From assembly GCF_025398155.2 (NCBI RefSeq), contig NZ_CP104562.2, forward strand, positions 186,001-250,000: a stretch of DNA of 64,000 nt, written 5' to 3'. A program made the translations under genes and the position numbers. Shown here one piece after another: positions 15,508-25,018 of the stretch. Source of the stretch: Roseateles amylovorans. Lineage in GTDB: Bacteria; Pseudomonadota; Gammaproteobacteria; Burkholderiales; Burkholderiaceae_C. The notes under the pieces were generated by a model. The model worked only from the letters and a program-made list of their open reading frames with translations, was not told the origin of the DNA and ran no database searches. Each line of letters begins with the position of its first letter. The first letter of the stretch is position 1.

Positions 15508-17087
15508 GCCCCCACGCCATGGACAGATCCGCCACCGGCCCTGCCCCGACCGGTGAGACCTCCGCGCCCCTGCAGCAGATGCAGCAGGGTGCGGCGGAAC
15601 GGGTGAATCCACCGCGTCTGCAAAAGCCGCAGCCGCAGCCGCAGCCGCAGTCGGACCTGAATCCGAACCCGAACCCTCTGCAGCGGCCGAGGGCGCAAGA
15701 CACGCCGGATGCGCTGCACGCGCCACGCGTTTGGCAGGGCGCGCCGCAGACCGACATTGCCGGCCCCGCGGTGACCTCCGGCGCCTGCGCGAGCGAGGCA
15801 CGGCGTCTGTGGGCGGTGGCCCGTCGCTCGCCGTCCTCATTTGGACTTTTTCCTTTGTTGCGCCGGATCGAGGCCACGCATCCGCACCTGCCCCGATTGG
15901 GTGCGGCGCTGACGCCGGGCCTTGAGCCCCTGCGGATCGGCCAGGTGCCGGACCTGACCTTTGCAGCTACATCGGTCAGTGCCGTCGATGATGGGCTCCA
16001 GGCGGGTGCTTCGATCGATGCCACGGATTCACCCGGTGCCACTGACCCCACTGAACCCACTGACCCCCCCGAAGCCGCCGCTGACGTCCCCGCATCCGGC
16101 GCGCCCATGGCCCCGATCCAGGGCCGTGCAGAGGGCGATCCCGACACTTCGGTCGCGCCGACCGTGCCGCGCATCGACCAACGGGTTTTCGGTCTGCTGG
16201 GGCCGGGTGGGCCCTTGCCGTTGCATTGGACCGAGTGGGTGCGCGACCGAGAGCGCCACGGCGAGCCTGCCCCGCGGCGCTTCATGGACCTGTGGACCCA
16301 TCGCTTCGCCTTGCTGTTCTACCGTGCCTGGGCGCAGCCGAACGGACGCGCCGCCTTGGGCGAGTGGGATGCACTGATCGGCCTGGGCTTGGACGGGCTG
16401 GGCCAGCGCGATGCCTTGGAGGACGACCATCGTCGTCGTTGGTTGGGGCGATTGGCGCGACCGGTGCGCGATGCCGACGGGCTCGCGCGCTGGTGTGCAC
16501 AGGTGGTCAACGGTCCGGTGTCGGTTCAGCAATGGCGAGGCTGGTGGATGCCGCTGGAGGCGTCGTCGCTCACACGTCTGAACGGAGGCCAGCGGCTGGG
16601 GCGGGGGGCCGTGCTGGGCCGATCCGTGTGGGATGTTCAGCATGGGGTGCGACTGCACATCGGCCCGGTGCCGCTGTCGGTCTATGGCGCGCTGCTTCCC
16701 GGCGCGACAGGCCATGCGCGACTTCAGGCCTTGGTGCGGCACTGGGCCGGCCTGACCTTCGACGCGGATCTGGTGTTGCTGCTCCGGCACGCGGACGTTC
16801 CGCCACTGAGGCTCGGAGGAGAGGCCCGGATGGGGCGGACCGCCTGGCTGCGACACAGCCGGCCTGCCCAGTCGCCCGTCCGGGTGGGCGTGCGGCTCGA
16901 TCCTTCGTGTGCGGGACATCCCACCCGCGCTGGGCCACCCACGGACCCCTCCGAGTGGACCCGTCCCGGCCAACCGCCCCAAGCAGAAGGCCGCGCCGGC
17001 GAGCGGGGTGTGGCCCTGCCGGCGGATCCCCGCCCCGGTGGCCATCCCGCTCGGGCATCGCATGGCTTGTCGGAGACGCCTCCATGA
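15504..17087 (+). CDS. tssG: T6SS baseplate protein TssG (ImpH family), extended
   Basis: TssG partners TssF in the baseplate wedge. Conserved parts are SSFGLFPLLRRIEATHPHLP with LEPLRIGQVPDLTFA, then VFGLLGPGGPLPLHWTEWVR and FMDLWTHRFALLFYRAWAQ. The product is 527 residues versus about 330-350 usually. The excess is an N-terminal extension of about 100 residues with a Gln-Pro dipeptide repeat, an acidic/Pro-rich insertion between the two conserved parts, and a basic Pro/Gly-rich tail of roughly 60 residues. The start is the ATG overlapping the tssF stop. Confidence 0.88.
   Translation: MSPHAMDRSATGPAPTGETSAPLQQMQQGAAERVNPPRLQKPQPQPQPQSDLNPNPNPLQRPRAQDTPDALHAPRVWQGAPQTDIAGPAVTSGACASEARRLWAVARRSPSSFGLFPLLRRIEATHPHLPRLGAALTPGLEPLRIGQVPDLTFAATSVSAVDDGLQAGASIDATDSPGATDPTEPTDPPEAAADVPASGAPMAPIQGRAEGDPDTSVAPTVPRIDQRVFGLLGPGGPLPLHWTEWVRDRERHGEPAPRRFMDLWTHRFALLFYRAWAQPNGRAALGEWDALIGLGLDGLGQRDALEDDHRRRWLGRLARPVRDADGLARWCAQVVNGPVSVQQWRGWWMPLEASSLTRLNGGQRLGRGAVLGRSVWDVQHGVRLHIGPVPLSVYGALLPGATGHARLQALVRHWAGLTFDADLVLLLRHADVPPLRLGGEARMGRTAWLRHSRPAQSPVRVGVRLDPSCAGHPTRAGPPTDPSEWTRPGQPPQAEGRAGERGVALPADPRPGGHPARASHGLSETPP
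15627..15650 (+). repeat. Hexanucleotide microsatellite (CCGCAG)4 in tssG
   Basis: Four perfect copies of CCGCAG encode Pro-Gln repeats in the N-terminal extension of TssG. Because the unit is six bases, copy-number changes keep the frame. Confidence 0.85.
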
Positions 17088-19300
17088 GCGACGCCGTGTT
17101 CCGCTCGCCCGATGCCGTGTCGCAGCTGTTCGTGGATCGGCTCCTTGCCTTCGAGGCGCTGGGCCAGTTGCCGGAGTATCAGTTGACGCTGGCGCATCCG
17201 GCCGCCCTGCCGCCCCTGGCGATTGCGGAGTGGATCGGTCGTCCGGCGGGCGTGTCCTTTCCGGTGCCCGGCCGGGATGGCGCCAGGCGCCATCTGCATG
17301 GGCTGGTCACCCATGCCGAGTTGGGTTCGCCCCCCGCCGGTTGGACCTCCGCCGAGGACGCGACCCGGAAAGGCGCCTTGCCCGCAGCGCGCTACCGGGT
17401 CACTTTGCGACCCTGGCTCTGGCAACTGGGTCTGGGCGCCTGCTTTCGCGTCTTCCAGGACTGCTCGGTCCGAGACATCCTCGAACGGATCTTCTCGCGC
17501 TATGGCGGCCTGCCGCGCTGGGAGTGGCGAGGTGCCCGCCTCCCGGTGACCCGGCCGATGACGGTTCAGTATGGCGAGTCCGACCTCGACTTCGTCCACC
17601 GGCTGATGACGCAGGACGGGCTGTACTACTGGTTCGATCACGGGCCGGAGTCGCACACGCTGGTGCTTTGTGATGGCACCGAGCCGGCGCAAGCCATCCC
17701 CGGGGGGGCGCTCCGCTGGGCCGCTGCGACCGACCCCGACGAGGCGGCGGCGGTCGACGATCGACTCCTCACGCAATGGTCACGGGCGTATGCCTGGCAG
17801 CCCAGCGAGGTCAGGGTGCAGGACTTTGCCGCAGAGCAACCGGCTCGGTTGCTCGAGTCGTCGGCCACCGCCAGGGACAGCACCACCGGGTCGACCTCGA
17901 ACTGGCACCTCTTCCCGGGTGGCCAGGATGATCTGTCGATGGATACCGCCTGGCAGGCGCGACAAGCCGAGGGCGACCGCCTCGCCCACCTGGCGTTGGC
18001 GCGCCACCAGGCGGAACGGGATCTCGCGACCGGACTGTCTCCCTGCCGCAGCCTCAGCATCGGGCGAACCTTCGACCTGCAGGGCCATCGCAGCGATGCC
18101 CAGCGCTATCGCATCACCGCCACCGTCCTCGAATGGCTGCGGGCGGCCGGGGAGGGTGAGGGCTCGCTGGTCTTCGGCGGCAGCGCGGCACACGCGGAGG
18201 TCGGCACCCGCTTTCGCTGCCGCTTCAATGCCATCCCTGCCCGAATCGCCTTTCAGCCGACGTACCGGCGGTCCGCGCCCAGGGCCGCCGGACCTCAGAC
18301 GGCCACCGTCGTCGGTCCGACCCCCGATGCGGTGCACACCGATGAATTCGGCCGCGTTCGCGTGCGCTTTCACTGGCAGCGCGGCGGCGGCGCGTCCGAC
18401 CGGGCCGGCGACACGATCGGCGAGGGCGGGGCGGGCGAGTCGGCGCAGACGGCCTGGGTGCGGGTCGCGCAACCCGGGGCAGGTGACCAGCTTGGGATGG
18501 TGCTGCTGCCGCGGGTCGGTGACGAGGTCGTCATCGACTTCCTGGACGGTCAGCCCGACCGACCCCTCGTGACCGGCCGCTTGTTCAATGGTGCGCGTCG
18601 TTCACCGTATCCATTGCCGGCACACAGCGCGGTCAGCGGCTGGCGCAGCCGCAGCCTTGGCGGCAGTCCGTCCGAGTTCAACGAACTGCGCTTCGACGAC
18701 CGCCTCGGGCAGGAGTACGTCTGGCTGCAAGCCCAGCGCGACCTGCATCTGAAGGTGGGCGGCGACCAGCAGGCCAGCGTGTCCGGGGCATCCGTGCGGC
18801 GGGTCGAGGGGGATGATCGACACCGCATCGGCGGCAGCGCGCAGGTGGACATCGCCCAGGCGGCCCATGTGCGCGTGGGTCACGACACCCACGCCAGCCT
18901 GGGCGGTGACCTGAGGCTGTCGGTGGCGGGCGGGGCGGGCCTGTTGGTGGGGGAGCAGCTGCAGTGCCTCATCGACGGTCCCGGCCGACTCCGGCTGGCC
19001 GAGGGTCTCGATGTCTCAAGCGGAGGCACGGTGCGCGTGGGCGCGGACCTGTCCATTGAAATGAAGGCGCCGTTGTCCCTGGTGTTGGAGTCGGAGGTCT
19101 GCATCAGCCTGAAGGTGGGTGCCAGTTTTCTGACGATCGGGCCGGAAGGCGTGTCCCTGAGCGGCCCGCTGGTGAACATCAATTCCGGTGGCTCGGCATC
19201 GACTGCCGGCGAGGCCGCAGTGGCTCACCCGGCCGCGCCGGAGCCGCCGCAGCCGTTGGATCCGGATGCGGATCCGCTGCATCCGCAGGAGGCCCCGTGA
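17084..19300 (+). CDS. vgrG: T6SS spike protein VgrG
   Basis: VgrG trimers cap the Hcp tube and carry effectors. The 738-residue protein has a gp27-like N-terminal part (CFRVFQDCSVRDILERIFSR, VQYGESDLDFVHRLMTQDGL, YYWFDH), the gp5 OB region (DEFGRVRVRFHWQ, WVRVAQPGAG, GMVLLPRVGDEVVIDFLDGQ, PDRPLVTGRLFNG), then a repeat-rich beta-helix needle ending near SGPLVNINSGGSAS. The tail after it is only a short Pro/Asp-rich segment, so this is not an evolved VgrG with a fused toxin. Usual VgrG cargo must therefore bind non-covalently, possibly through the next two unknown proteins. It overlaps tssG and the next gene by 4 bases each. Confidence 0.95.
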   Translation: MSDAVFRSPDAVSQLFVDRLLAFEALGQLPEYQLTLAHPAALPPLAIAEWIGRPAGVSFPVPGRDGARRHLHGLVTHAELGSPPAGWTSAEDATRKGALPAARYRVTLRPWLWQLGLGACFRVFQDCSVRDILERIFSRYGGLPRWEWRGARLPVTRPMTVQYGESDLDFVHRLMTQDGLYYWFDHGPESHTLVLCDGTEPAQAIPGGALRWAAATDPDEAAAVDDRLLTQWSRAYAWQPSEVRVQDFAAEQPARLLESSATARDSTTGSTSNWHLFPGGQDDLSMDTAWQARQAEGDRLAHLALARHQAERDLATGLSPCRSLSIGRTFDLQGHRSDAQRYRITATVLEWLRAAGEGEGSLVFGGSAAHAEVGTRFRCRFNAIPARIAFQPTYRRSAPRAAGPQTATVVGPTPDAVHTDEFGRVRVRFHWQRGGGASDRAGDTIGEGGAGESAQTAWVRVAQPGAGDQLGMVLLPRVGDEVVIDFLDGQPDRPLVTGRLFNGARRSPYPLPAHSAVSGWRSRSLGGSPSEFNELRFDDRLGQEYVWLQAQRDLHLKVGGDQQASVSGASVRRVEGDDRHRIGGSAQVDIAQAAHVRVGHDTHASLGGDLRLSVAGGAGLLVGEQLQCLIDGPGRLRLAEGLDVSSGGTVRVGADLSIEMKAPLSLVLESEVCISLKVGASFLTIGPEGVSLSGPLVNINSGGSASTAGEAAVAHPAAPEPPQPLDPDADPLHPQEAP

Positions 19301-21852
19301 CCCGCCACGTCGATCCTCAGGCCTTCGCAAAGACGGAGGTCGCGCGCCTGTCGATCCCGACGAGCGACGACGGGTCGGCCTCTGTCTCGGCCTCTGTCTC
19401 GGCCTCGGTCACGGTCTATGCCTGCCTGACGGAGGCCGCGCATCGGTCGCCCGCGCTCCTGGCCGACTGGCAAGCGCTCGGGCGCCGGGCGCGTCCCCTG
19501 AGCGCCGCGCTGTGGCCCACCGATTCGGTGGCAGGGGTGCCCCGCCTGACCCACCTGCCGGTCGGCCACGCGTGGACCCTTGCCCTTGACGAGGTGGCCG
19601 GCCGTGAGGTGCCCGACTGGGGCGTCCGGATCCATGCGACGTTGGACCTCATGGCCTTGCGTCGACATGCACGCCGTCACGCCCAGCCGGACGGCCCGGA
19701 CGGCCGGCGCACCGAACTTCCCTGGATGGACCCCGTGGTGTTCCGCCGGCTGATGGCGGCCCCGGACCGCGAGCGTTCGCTGGGCTGGTGGGGCAGTTGG
19801 TGGACCGGTGTCATCGCCGTGGAATGGCCCATGCGTCAAGGCCGCGAGTGGATCTGGCAACGGGTCCAGGCGCCGCGCGAACCGACCGGCTCGTACCCTG
19901 CGGCGGAAGACATGGACATGGACATGGACATGGCTGAGGCTGAGGCGGAGGCCTTGGACGTGGACGTGGACTGGAAGGGCGACGAGAGGGGGGGCGATCG
20001 TGGCGCGGTCCATCCGGCTTCCAGGGAGACGTCGCGGACCGCGCGTTCGATACCTCGTCTCTCGGTGGCCCAGCAGCAAGCGCTGGCGTTCAGCCCGCCG
20101 AACGGAGGCCGCGCCCAGGAAGGCGCTCGCGGGTTCGACGCCGATGGCGGCGCGGCGATGGGTGCCGAGTCAAGGATCGCTTCGTCGGCTGACGCTGAGC
20201 CGTGCCGCATGAGCGCCTTGACGCTCACCTGGCGGCCGTCCCTGGCGGCGTTTCCGGTCGGATCTTCGGTCGAAGCGCAGAGGCCCCCGACGCCGGAGCG
20301 CTCAGCACCTCTTTTGCTGTATGTCCATCGCGATGGGCAATGGCAACGTCAGGCGCTGAAGGTTGGCGCTGTCGATCACCTGGTGCTGGACCTCGACGAG
20401 GCGTCGCGACTGCAGCAACTGCATGTCCTCACAGTGGGCCTGGATGCTGGTCCCAGCTCCGGCACTGGCACTGGCACTGGCGTTGGCGCTGGCACTAACA
20501 CTGGCGCTGATGCTAATGCTGGTACGCGGCCCGATCTTGATGCCGGTTCTCCTGCCACGCTGGAGTGGCAAGCGACCCTCCATGGACGTTGCCGCCATGG
20601 TCACCCGGCGCTGCGCCTGCGCACGAGTCACGGCGCCTGGCACCTGCCCCAGCTTGGCGGCTTGACCTGGGTAGCGCGTCTGTCGCCTCCCGCCGCCCCG
20701 GACCGACGTCGCATGGCCGCGCGGCCCATGCCCGCGTGGAGCCTGCTCAGCTGGACGAGCTGCGCCGGCCGCAAGCCCGCCGGCGCCGTTCCCGCGACAT
20801 CTCGTTCCGAGGCACAGGCGGCACCGATACGGATCGCCGCCCATGCCGCCAACCAATGCCTGTTGACGTGGGCGCGGTCCCCAGGTCCACGTGGCAAATG
20901 GCCAGCACCCACTCTCAGGCCCACGGCCACTCGCATCTGGCAGGAGTGCGATGGTCAGCCGGCGCCTGCCCAGGACCATGAAGGCGCCTGGGCGGCGCTG
21001 GATCGCCAATGGAGCCGGGCGCTCGACCAACTGACGGATCGGTGGGCGCGGGCGCTGGGTCTTGTCGCGGTCACCCTGGAGGGGCCCAGCGAACTGATCG
21101 TCGGCCACGGCGGCATGGCCTGGGGCCACGCGCCACGAGATCCAGCGGCCGGCCTCGACCCCACGTCGGCGTCGCAGGGGGCCACCCAGCCGCCTCGCTG
21201 GCGGGTCGCGGCGGCGTGGCAGCTGTCCCCGGGGCCGCTGGCGTTGCGCTTCAGCGGACGTTGGCGGCCGGATCCTGGTGGGCCGTCTGCGTGGTTGACC
21301 CTCTGCTGCGAGATGGCACCGGACGACGGCTGCATGAGCTGGGAGGTCGACGATCTGACCCCCACCACGCTGCTGCCGCAGCGGCGCTGGCAGGCACCTT
21401 GGCGCCTGTCGATTCGCTGTGACGCTCATCCGCAAGGCGATTGGGTGGCGCTGGACGGCGGCAACGATGTCCAGGCGCTGCGCCGTGCGCCGCGGCCGGA
21501 ATCGGATGACTGGGGCACCCACGCGGTCGACGCCAGCTCGCCGGCGAGCGCCGCGCCCCATGCGCCCCATGCATCCGAAGCATCGGGCGCATTCGGCCCA
21601 GGTCATCCATCCGATGGGGATGAAGCCATCGCGCAGGCTGAGGCACCTGAGGCACCTGAGGCGCCTGCCGCGCGACCCTGCCTCACGGTGGACCTCGGAC
21701 TCGTGCGTGTGGCCGGGGGGCTGGGGCTTCGCGTGCAGGCACGGGTCGATCCGCTGCAACTGCGCGTGCAGGTCGGCAGTCGTTGGACCGGCGTGGCCGC
21801 GCATCGACTCACCCTGCCCGAGGCCGTGCTGGTGGACTGGACCTGGTCATGA
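19297..21852 (+). CDS. Unrecognised 851-residue T6SS-operon protein
   Basis: The GTG start at 19297 overlaps the vgrG stop (GTGA) and has AGGAGG 4 bases upstream, so it is translationally coupled. No domain family is recognised. The protein is Trp/Arg/Ala-rich, with at least three ordered blocks (about 1-200, 310-540, 560-740) split by low complexity: SVSASVSASV near residue 30, a Met-Asp and Glu-Ala repeat near 205-222, a Gly/Thr/Ala repeat near 387-410, and an Ala/Glu/Pro run near 780. Alternating hydrophobic segments suggest beta-rich domains. No signal peptide or membrane segment is seen. Position between vgrG and a PAAR-like gene suggests a spike-associated adaptor or cargo, which is inference. 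Confidence 0.7.
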   Translation: MTRHVDPQAFAKTEVARLSIPTSDDGSASVSASVSASVTVYACLTEAAHRSPALLADWQALGRRARPLSAALWPTDSVAGVPRLTHLPVGHAWTLALDEVAGREVPDWGVRIHATLDLMALRRHARRHAQPDGPDGRRTELPWMDPVVFRRLMAAPDRERSLGWWGSWWTGVIAVEWPMRQGREWIWQRVQAPREPTGSYPAAEDMDMDMDMAEAEAEALDVDVDWKGDERGGDRGAVHPASRETSRTARSIPRLSVAQQQALAFSPPNGGRAQEGARGFDADGGAAMGAESRIASSADAEPCRMSALTLTWRPSLAAFPVGSSVEAQRPPTPERSAPLLLYVHRDGQWQRQALKVGAVDHLVLDLDEASRLQQLHVLTVGLDAGPSSGTGTGTGVGAGTNTGADANAGTRPDLDAGSPATLEWQATLHGRCRHGHPALRLRTSHGAWHLPQLGGLTWVARLSPPAAPDRRRMAARPMPAWSLLSWTSCAGRKPAGAVPATSRSEAQAAPIRIAAHAANQCLLTWARSPGPRGKWPAPTLRPTATRIWQECDGQPAPAQDHEGAWAALDRQWSRALDQLTDRWARALGLVAVTLEGPSELIVGHGGMAWGHAPRDPAAGLDPTSASQGATQPPRWRVAAAWQLSPGPLALRFSGRWRPDPGGPSAWLTLCCEMAPDDGCMSWEVDDLTPTTLLPQRRWQAPWRLSIRCDAHPQGDWVALDGGNDVQALRRAPRPESDDWGTHAVDASSPASAAPHAPHASEASGAFGPGHPSDGDEAIAQAEAPEAPEAPAARPCLTVDLGLVRVAGGLGLRVQARVDPLQLRVQVGSRWTGVAAHRLTLPEAVLVDWTWS
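19909..19932 (+). repeat. Hexanucleotide microsatellite (GACATG)4
   Basis: Four perfect GACATG units encode Asp-Met repeats in the 851-residue protein and run directly into a GCTGAGGCTGAGGCGGAG stretch encoding Ala-Glu repeats. Confidence 0.85.
20459..20525 (+). repeat. Imperfect (GGCACT/GGCGCT) repeat
   Basis: A run of GGCACT-type hexamers with drift encodes Gly-Thr, Gly-Val, Gly-Ala, Asn-Thr and Asp-Ala dipeptides in the 851-residue protein, linking two apparently folded blocks. Confidence 0.75.
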
Positions 21853-23099
21853 CCGCGCGAATCTTGAGTGTGCTGGTGTGGGCGCGCGCCTGCCAGGCCT
21901 ATGCCACCTTCAACGGGGTGGCGGTGACGCGGGCATTGCCGTGGCAGGCCGGTGAGGGGTTCGGTGCACCGGCCGCCATTCACGAGTACGTGCGTGCGGG
22001 AGCCAACCAATTGGCCTTGACGGTGGTGTCGTGGGGGCCAGGCGGCCACGCAACCGGCTGGCCGGCCGGTGCCCGCGCCGTCGCCTGGTTGCTGCTGACG
22101 GAAGTCGGCCACCCGGTCGATCCCCAACGCTCGCAGTTGATCGCGCGCTGTGACTGGCCGGCCGATGACACCGCGTCCGCCGCCGCCACGACGAACGCCC
22201 ACGCGGGCTCTGATGGCACCGATGGCACCGGCTCTGGTGGATGGATCGACGCCATTGCACGACTGGCCGCGGGCCTCCACCCGGCACTTCAGGCGTCCAA
22301 CTTGGCGTCCTTCGCCTCGTCGTCCAAGGCCTCGTCTCCGGCGTTGCTTCAGGAGGCGATCCTGGCCCGTTTCCGGTCGTCCACGGTGGTCACGGACATC
22401 CCGCTGCATCTGGACTTTCCGCGCTGGCGCTGGATCGACGCAGTCCCCGGCGGTGGGGCCGCCGACGAGATCGGTGCCGGCGCGGCCTGGTCGCGATTCA
22501 GGGCCCTGTGGCCCTGGCGCAAGCATCCCGGCGCCGGTGCGACCGGTGACGCTGCCGCCTCAGCCGCTCTGGCCCCAGCCGGCGAGGATCAAAGCTCCGG
22601 GGCCACGCCCACGCCCACGCCCACGCCCACGCCCACGCTGCCCCCTGGCCCCCGCCCGACCGATGACCAGAGACGAGGACCTCAGCGCGACAGCCCAGGG
22701 ACCCGCGCCGGCGGCCTCCGAGCGGCGCGGTCGACCGGTGTGTCGACGGTGACATTGGCGCACCGGCTGCTGGCCACACTGGCGGACGAACTTCAACGCG
22801 GTCAGCTCGATGGCCTGCACCGAGCCCTTCAAGCGCGCGATGAAGAACTGGCCTGGGCTTATCCCGGCCCGCCGGCTTCGGATCCTGCGCAGTGGGCGCG
22901 CGCCATGGCGGGCACCAACGCCTGGCGGGTGCCTGCCGAGGCGGATCTGCGGTTGTTGCCATGGGCCGGCGGGCGGCTGCTGGAATGTGTCGATGCGGCG
23001 GGGCGTTGCGCGCTGGTCGGCAGGGATGCGCATGGACGACCCCGCCAACTGCCGTTGAGGCTCGGTTGGTGGTCGGGCGAACTGCAGGTGTTGCGCTGA
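21849..23099 (+). CDS. Unrecognised 416-residue T6SS-operon protein
   Basis: It begins in the stop of the previous gene (ATGA). No family is recognised. The N-terminal block (about 1-100) has ATFNGVAVTRALPWQAGEG and HEYVRAGANQLALTVVSWG, a pattern like a beta-sandwich with a bound-ligand or adhesin character; this fold guess is weak. A Thr-Pro repeat near residues 253-263 is the linker. The C-terminal block (about 300-416) has LADELQRGQLDGLHRALQAR and LRLLPWAGGRLLECVDAAGR. No export signal is seen. It ends by overlapping the PAAR-like gene (TGATG), so the two unknown proteins are bracketed by vgrG and a tip protein. A role in spike loading is inferred from that. Confidence 0.7.
   Translation: MTARILSVLVWARACQAYATFNGVAVTRALPWQAGEGFGAPAAIHEYVRAGANQLALTVVSWGPGGHATGWPAGARAVAWLLLTEVGHPVDPQRSQLIARCDWPADDTASAAATTNAHAGSDGTDGTGSGGWIDAIARLAAGLHPALQASNLASFASSSKASSPALLQEAILARFRSSTVVTDIPLHLDFPRWRWIDAVPGGGAADEIGAGAAWSRFRALWPWRKHPGAGATGDAAASAALAPAGEDQSSGATPTPTPTPTPTLPPGPRPTDDQRRGPQRDSPGTRAGGLRAARSTGVSTVTLAHRLLATLADELQRGQLDGLHRALQARDEELAWAYPGPPASDPAQWARAMAGTNAWRVPAEADLRLLPWAGGRLLECVDAAGRCALVGRDAHGRPRQLPLRLGWWSGELQVLR
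22605..22634 (+). repeat. Hexanucleotide microsatellite (ACGCCC)5
   Basis: Five perfect ACGCCC copies encode Thr-Pro repeats joining the two halves of the 416-residue protein. Confidence 0.85.
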
Positions 23100-23485
23100 T
23101 GGCCCTGCACGTCTGCACCGGTGCGCTGCTGCAGTGCAGCTTCGGCCTGCTGCCGGCCGTGTTCACCGCCACGCCGCGCCCGGTGCTGACCGCCGCGCGG
23201 CCTGCCGGCACCGTGCTCGACCATCTGCCGCTGGTTCACATCCCGTCGTTCGGCCTGTGCCGTTGTGCTGGCAATCCCTCGGTGGCCGCCGCCACGGCCG
23301 CGGCGCTGGGGGTGCTCACGCCGATGCCCTGCCTGCCCGCCACCCCGTTGCCCTGGCTGCCGGGCGCGGTGACGGTGCTGCTGGAGGGCCAGCCGGCGCT
23401 GGACGACGTCTGCACCCTGGCCTGCGTCTGGGGCGGCGAGATCCGTGTGCTTCAGGCCGGTCAGTTCACTCACCAGATTCCTTGA
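23099..23485 (+). CDS. PAAR-like tip protein (DUF4280/DUF4150 type)
   Basis: PAAR-like proteins sharpen the VgrG spike and can bring in effectors. This 128-residue protein shows the DUF4280-type pattern: CTGALLQCSFGLLPAVF at the start, DHLPLVHIPSFGLCRCAGNP, VAAATAAALGVLTPMPCLPA, PWLPGAVTVLLEGQPALDD and ACVWGGEIRVLQAGQF. The spaced Cys residues and the short Gly-rich repeats fit the family. It overlaps the preceding gene by 1 base. There is no toxin domain. The assignment to DUF4280 rather than DUF4150 is by memory of consensus. Confidence 0.82.
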   Translation: MALHVCTGALLQCSFGLLPAVFTATPRPVLTAARPAGTVLDHLPLVHIPSFGLCRCAGNPSVAAATAAALGVLTPMPCLPATPLPWLPGAVTVLLEGQPALDDVCTLACVWGGEIRVLQAGQFTHQIP

Positions 23486-23498
23486 GAGGCCGCATCCC

Positions 23499-24832
23499 AT
23501 GACGTCATTTCACAGCGTGCTTTGGTCGGAGGGGCAGTTGTTGCAGCCCCAACATTTCCAGCAGGAGGCCCGTCATCAGGCCCACCAGTGGCGGATGCGG
23601 CTGGACGGACTGGCCTTGCCCACCTGGGGTTGGCGCCGGCGCGCGTTGGATCCTGCGGCGCTGTTGAATGGCCAGATCGCCGTGCGCATTGCCCAGGCGG
23701 TGATGCCCGACGGCTTGTGGGTGGATGTTCCCGGTGAGGACCCTGTGCCCGCGCCGTTGGAGGTGCCGCCTGATACCCGGGACGAGACGGTGTGGATGGT
23801 GCTGTCCCCGTGTCAGGCCGGTGTGCCGGAGACTGACCTCGAAACCCAGCCCCGCGGATCGCAGCCCCGCTTTCTGGCCTGGGAGGCCGAGCTCCATGAC
23901 GCCAACGCCAGCCCGCCGCGCCGCGCCACGGTCCAGCTCAAGCGACCGCATCTGCGACTGCAGCTGGCCCGTGATGTGGTGAACGGCGAGCTGGGCTTGC
24001 CGGTGTGCCGGATCCGGGAGCGACGCGGCGACCGGCGACTGGTCCTGGACGACGATTTCATCGCGCCCACCCTCGATGTGCTCACCGACGGCCCGTTGAG
24101 TGCCCACCTGCGCGAACTGCAGGGACTGCTGCGCCAGCGCGGTGAGGTGCTGGCCCAGCGACTCACCCGGCTCGGCCGCGGCGGTGTGGACGAGATCGTC
24201 GATCTGCTGCTGCTGGCCGCCATCAATCGGGCCGAGCCCCTGGCGGCGCAATGGAGCGAGGCGCCGACCTTGCATCCCCGGGAGTTCTATCTCGATGCGT
24301 TGCGGCTCGCCGGCGACCTGGCGACCTTTCGTGAAACGCGCCGGCCGCTGCCGCTGCCTGCCTACCATCACGACGATCCTCGCCGCAGTTTCGATCCGCT
24401 GATGGACGAGTTGAGGACCTCGCTGTCCATCGCCCTGGAGCAGACGGCCTTCTCGATTCCGCTGGTGGCGCAGTCGCACGGCATCCTGGTGGCCGCGCTG
24501 GACGATCCGTCCCTGCTGACGCAGGCGCGCTTTGTGCTCGCCGCCTGGTCCGAATTGCCGCCGGAGCGGCTGCGGCGCTGGTTTCCCGATCAGGTCAAGG
24601 TGGCGCCACGGGTGGCGCTCCCGGATCTCATGCGGCTGCAGCTGCCCGGCCTGCCGCTGACCCCGGTGCCGGTGGTGCCGCGTCAGATCCCCTACCGCGA
24701 AGGCGCCGACTACTTCGAGATCAGCGTCCGCGATCAGCCGCTTTCCGCGCGATGGGATGAGGCCGCGCAACTGGCCATTCACGTGGCGGGGTCCTTCCCC
24801 GCACTCGACCTGACCTTGTGGGTTCTGAAACC

Positions 24833-24836
<4 letters not shown>
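23499..24836 (+). CDS. tssK: T6SS baseplate protein TssK
   Basis: TssK links the baseplate to the TssL-TssM membrane complex. The 445-residue product begins with the family hallmark VLWSEGQLLQPQHFQQEAR and keeps the rest of the pattern (VDEIVDLLLLAAINRAEPL, HPREFYLDALRLAGDLATF, IPYREGADYFEISVRDQPL). The size is standard and there are no large insertions, unlike TssE, TssF and TssG. Thirteen bases separate it from the PAAR-like gene. Confidence 0.95.

Positions 24837-24998
<162 letters not shown>

Positions 24999-25018
<20 letters not shown>

Noticed and set aside
15627..15650. Repeats in tssG as a CRISPR or IS end
   Set aside because: They are coding hexamers without spacers or flanking duplications.
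17084..19300. An evolved VgrG with a C-terminal toxin
   Set aside because: The tail beyond the needle is a short Pro/Asp-rich segment with no enzymatic domain.
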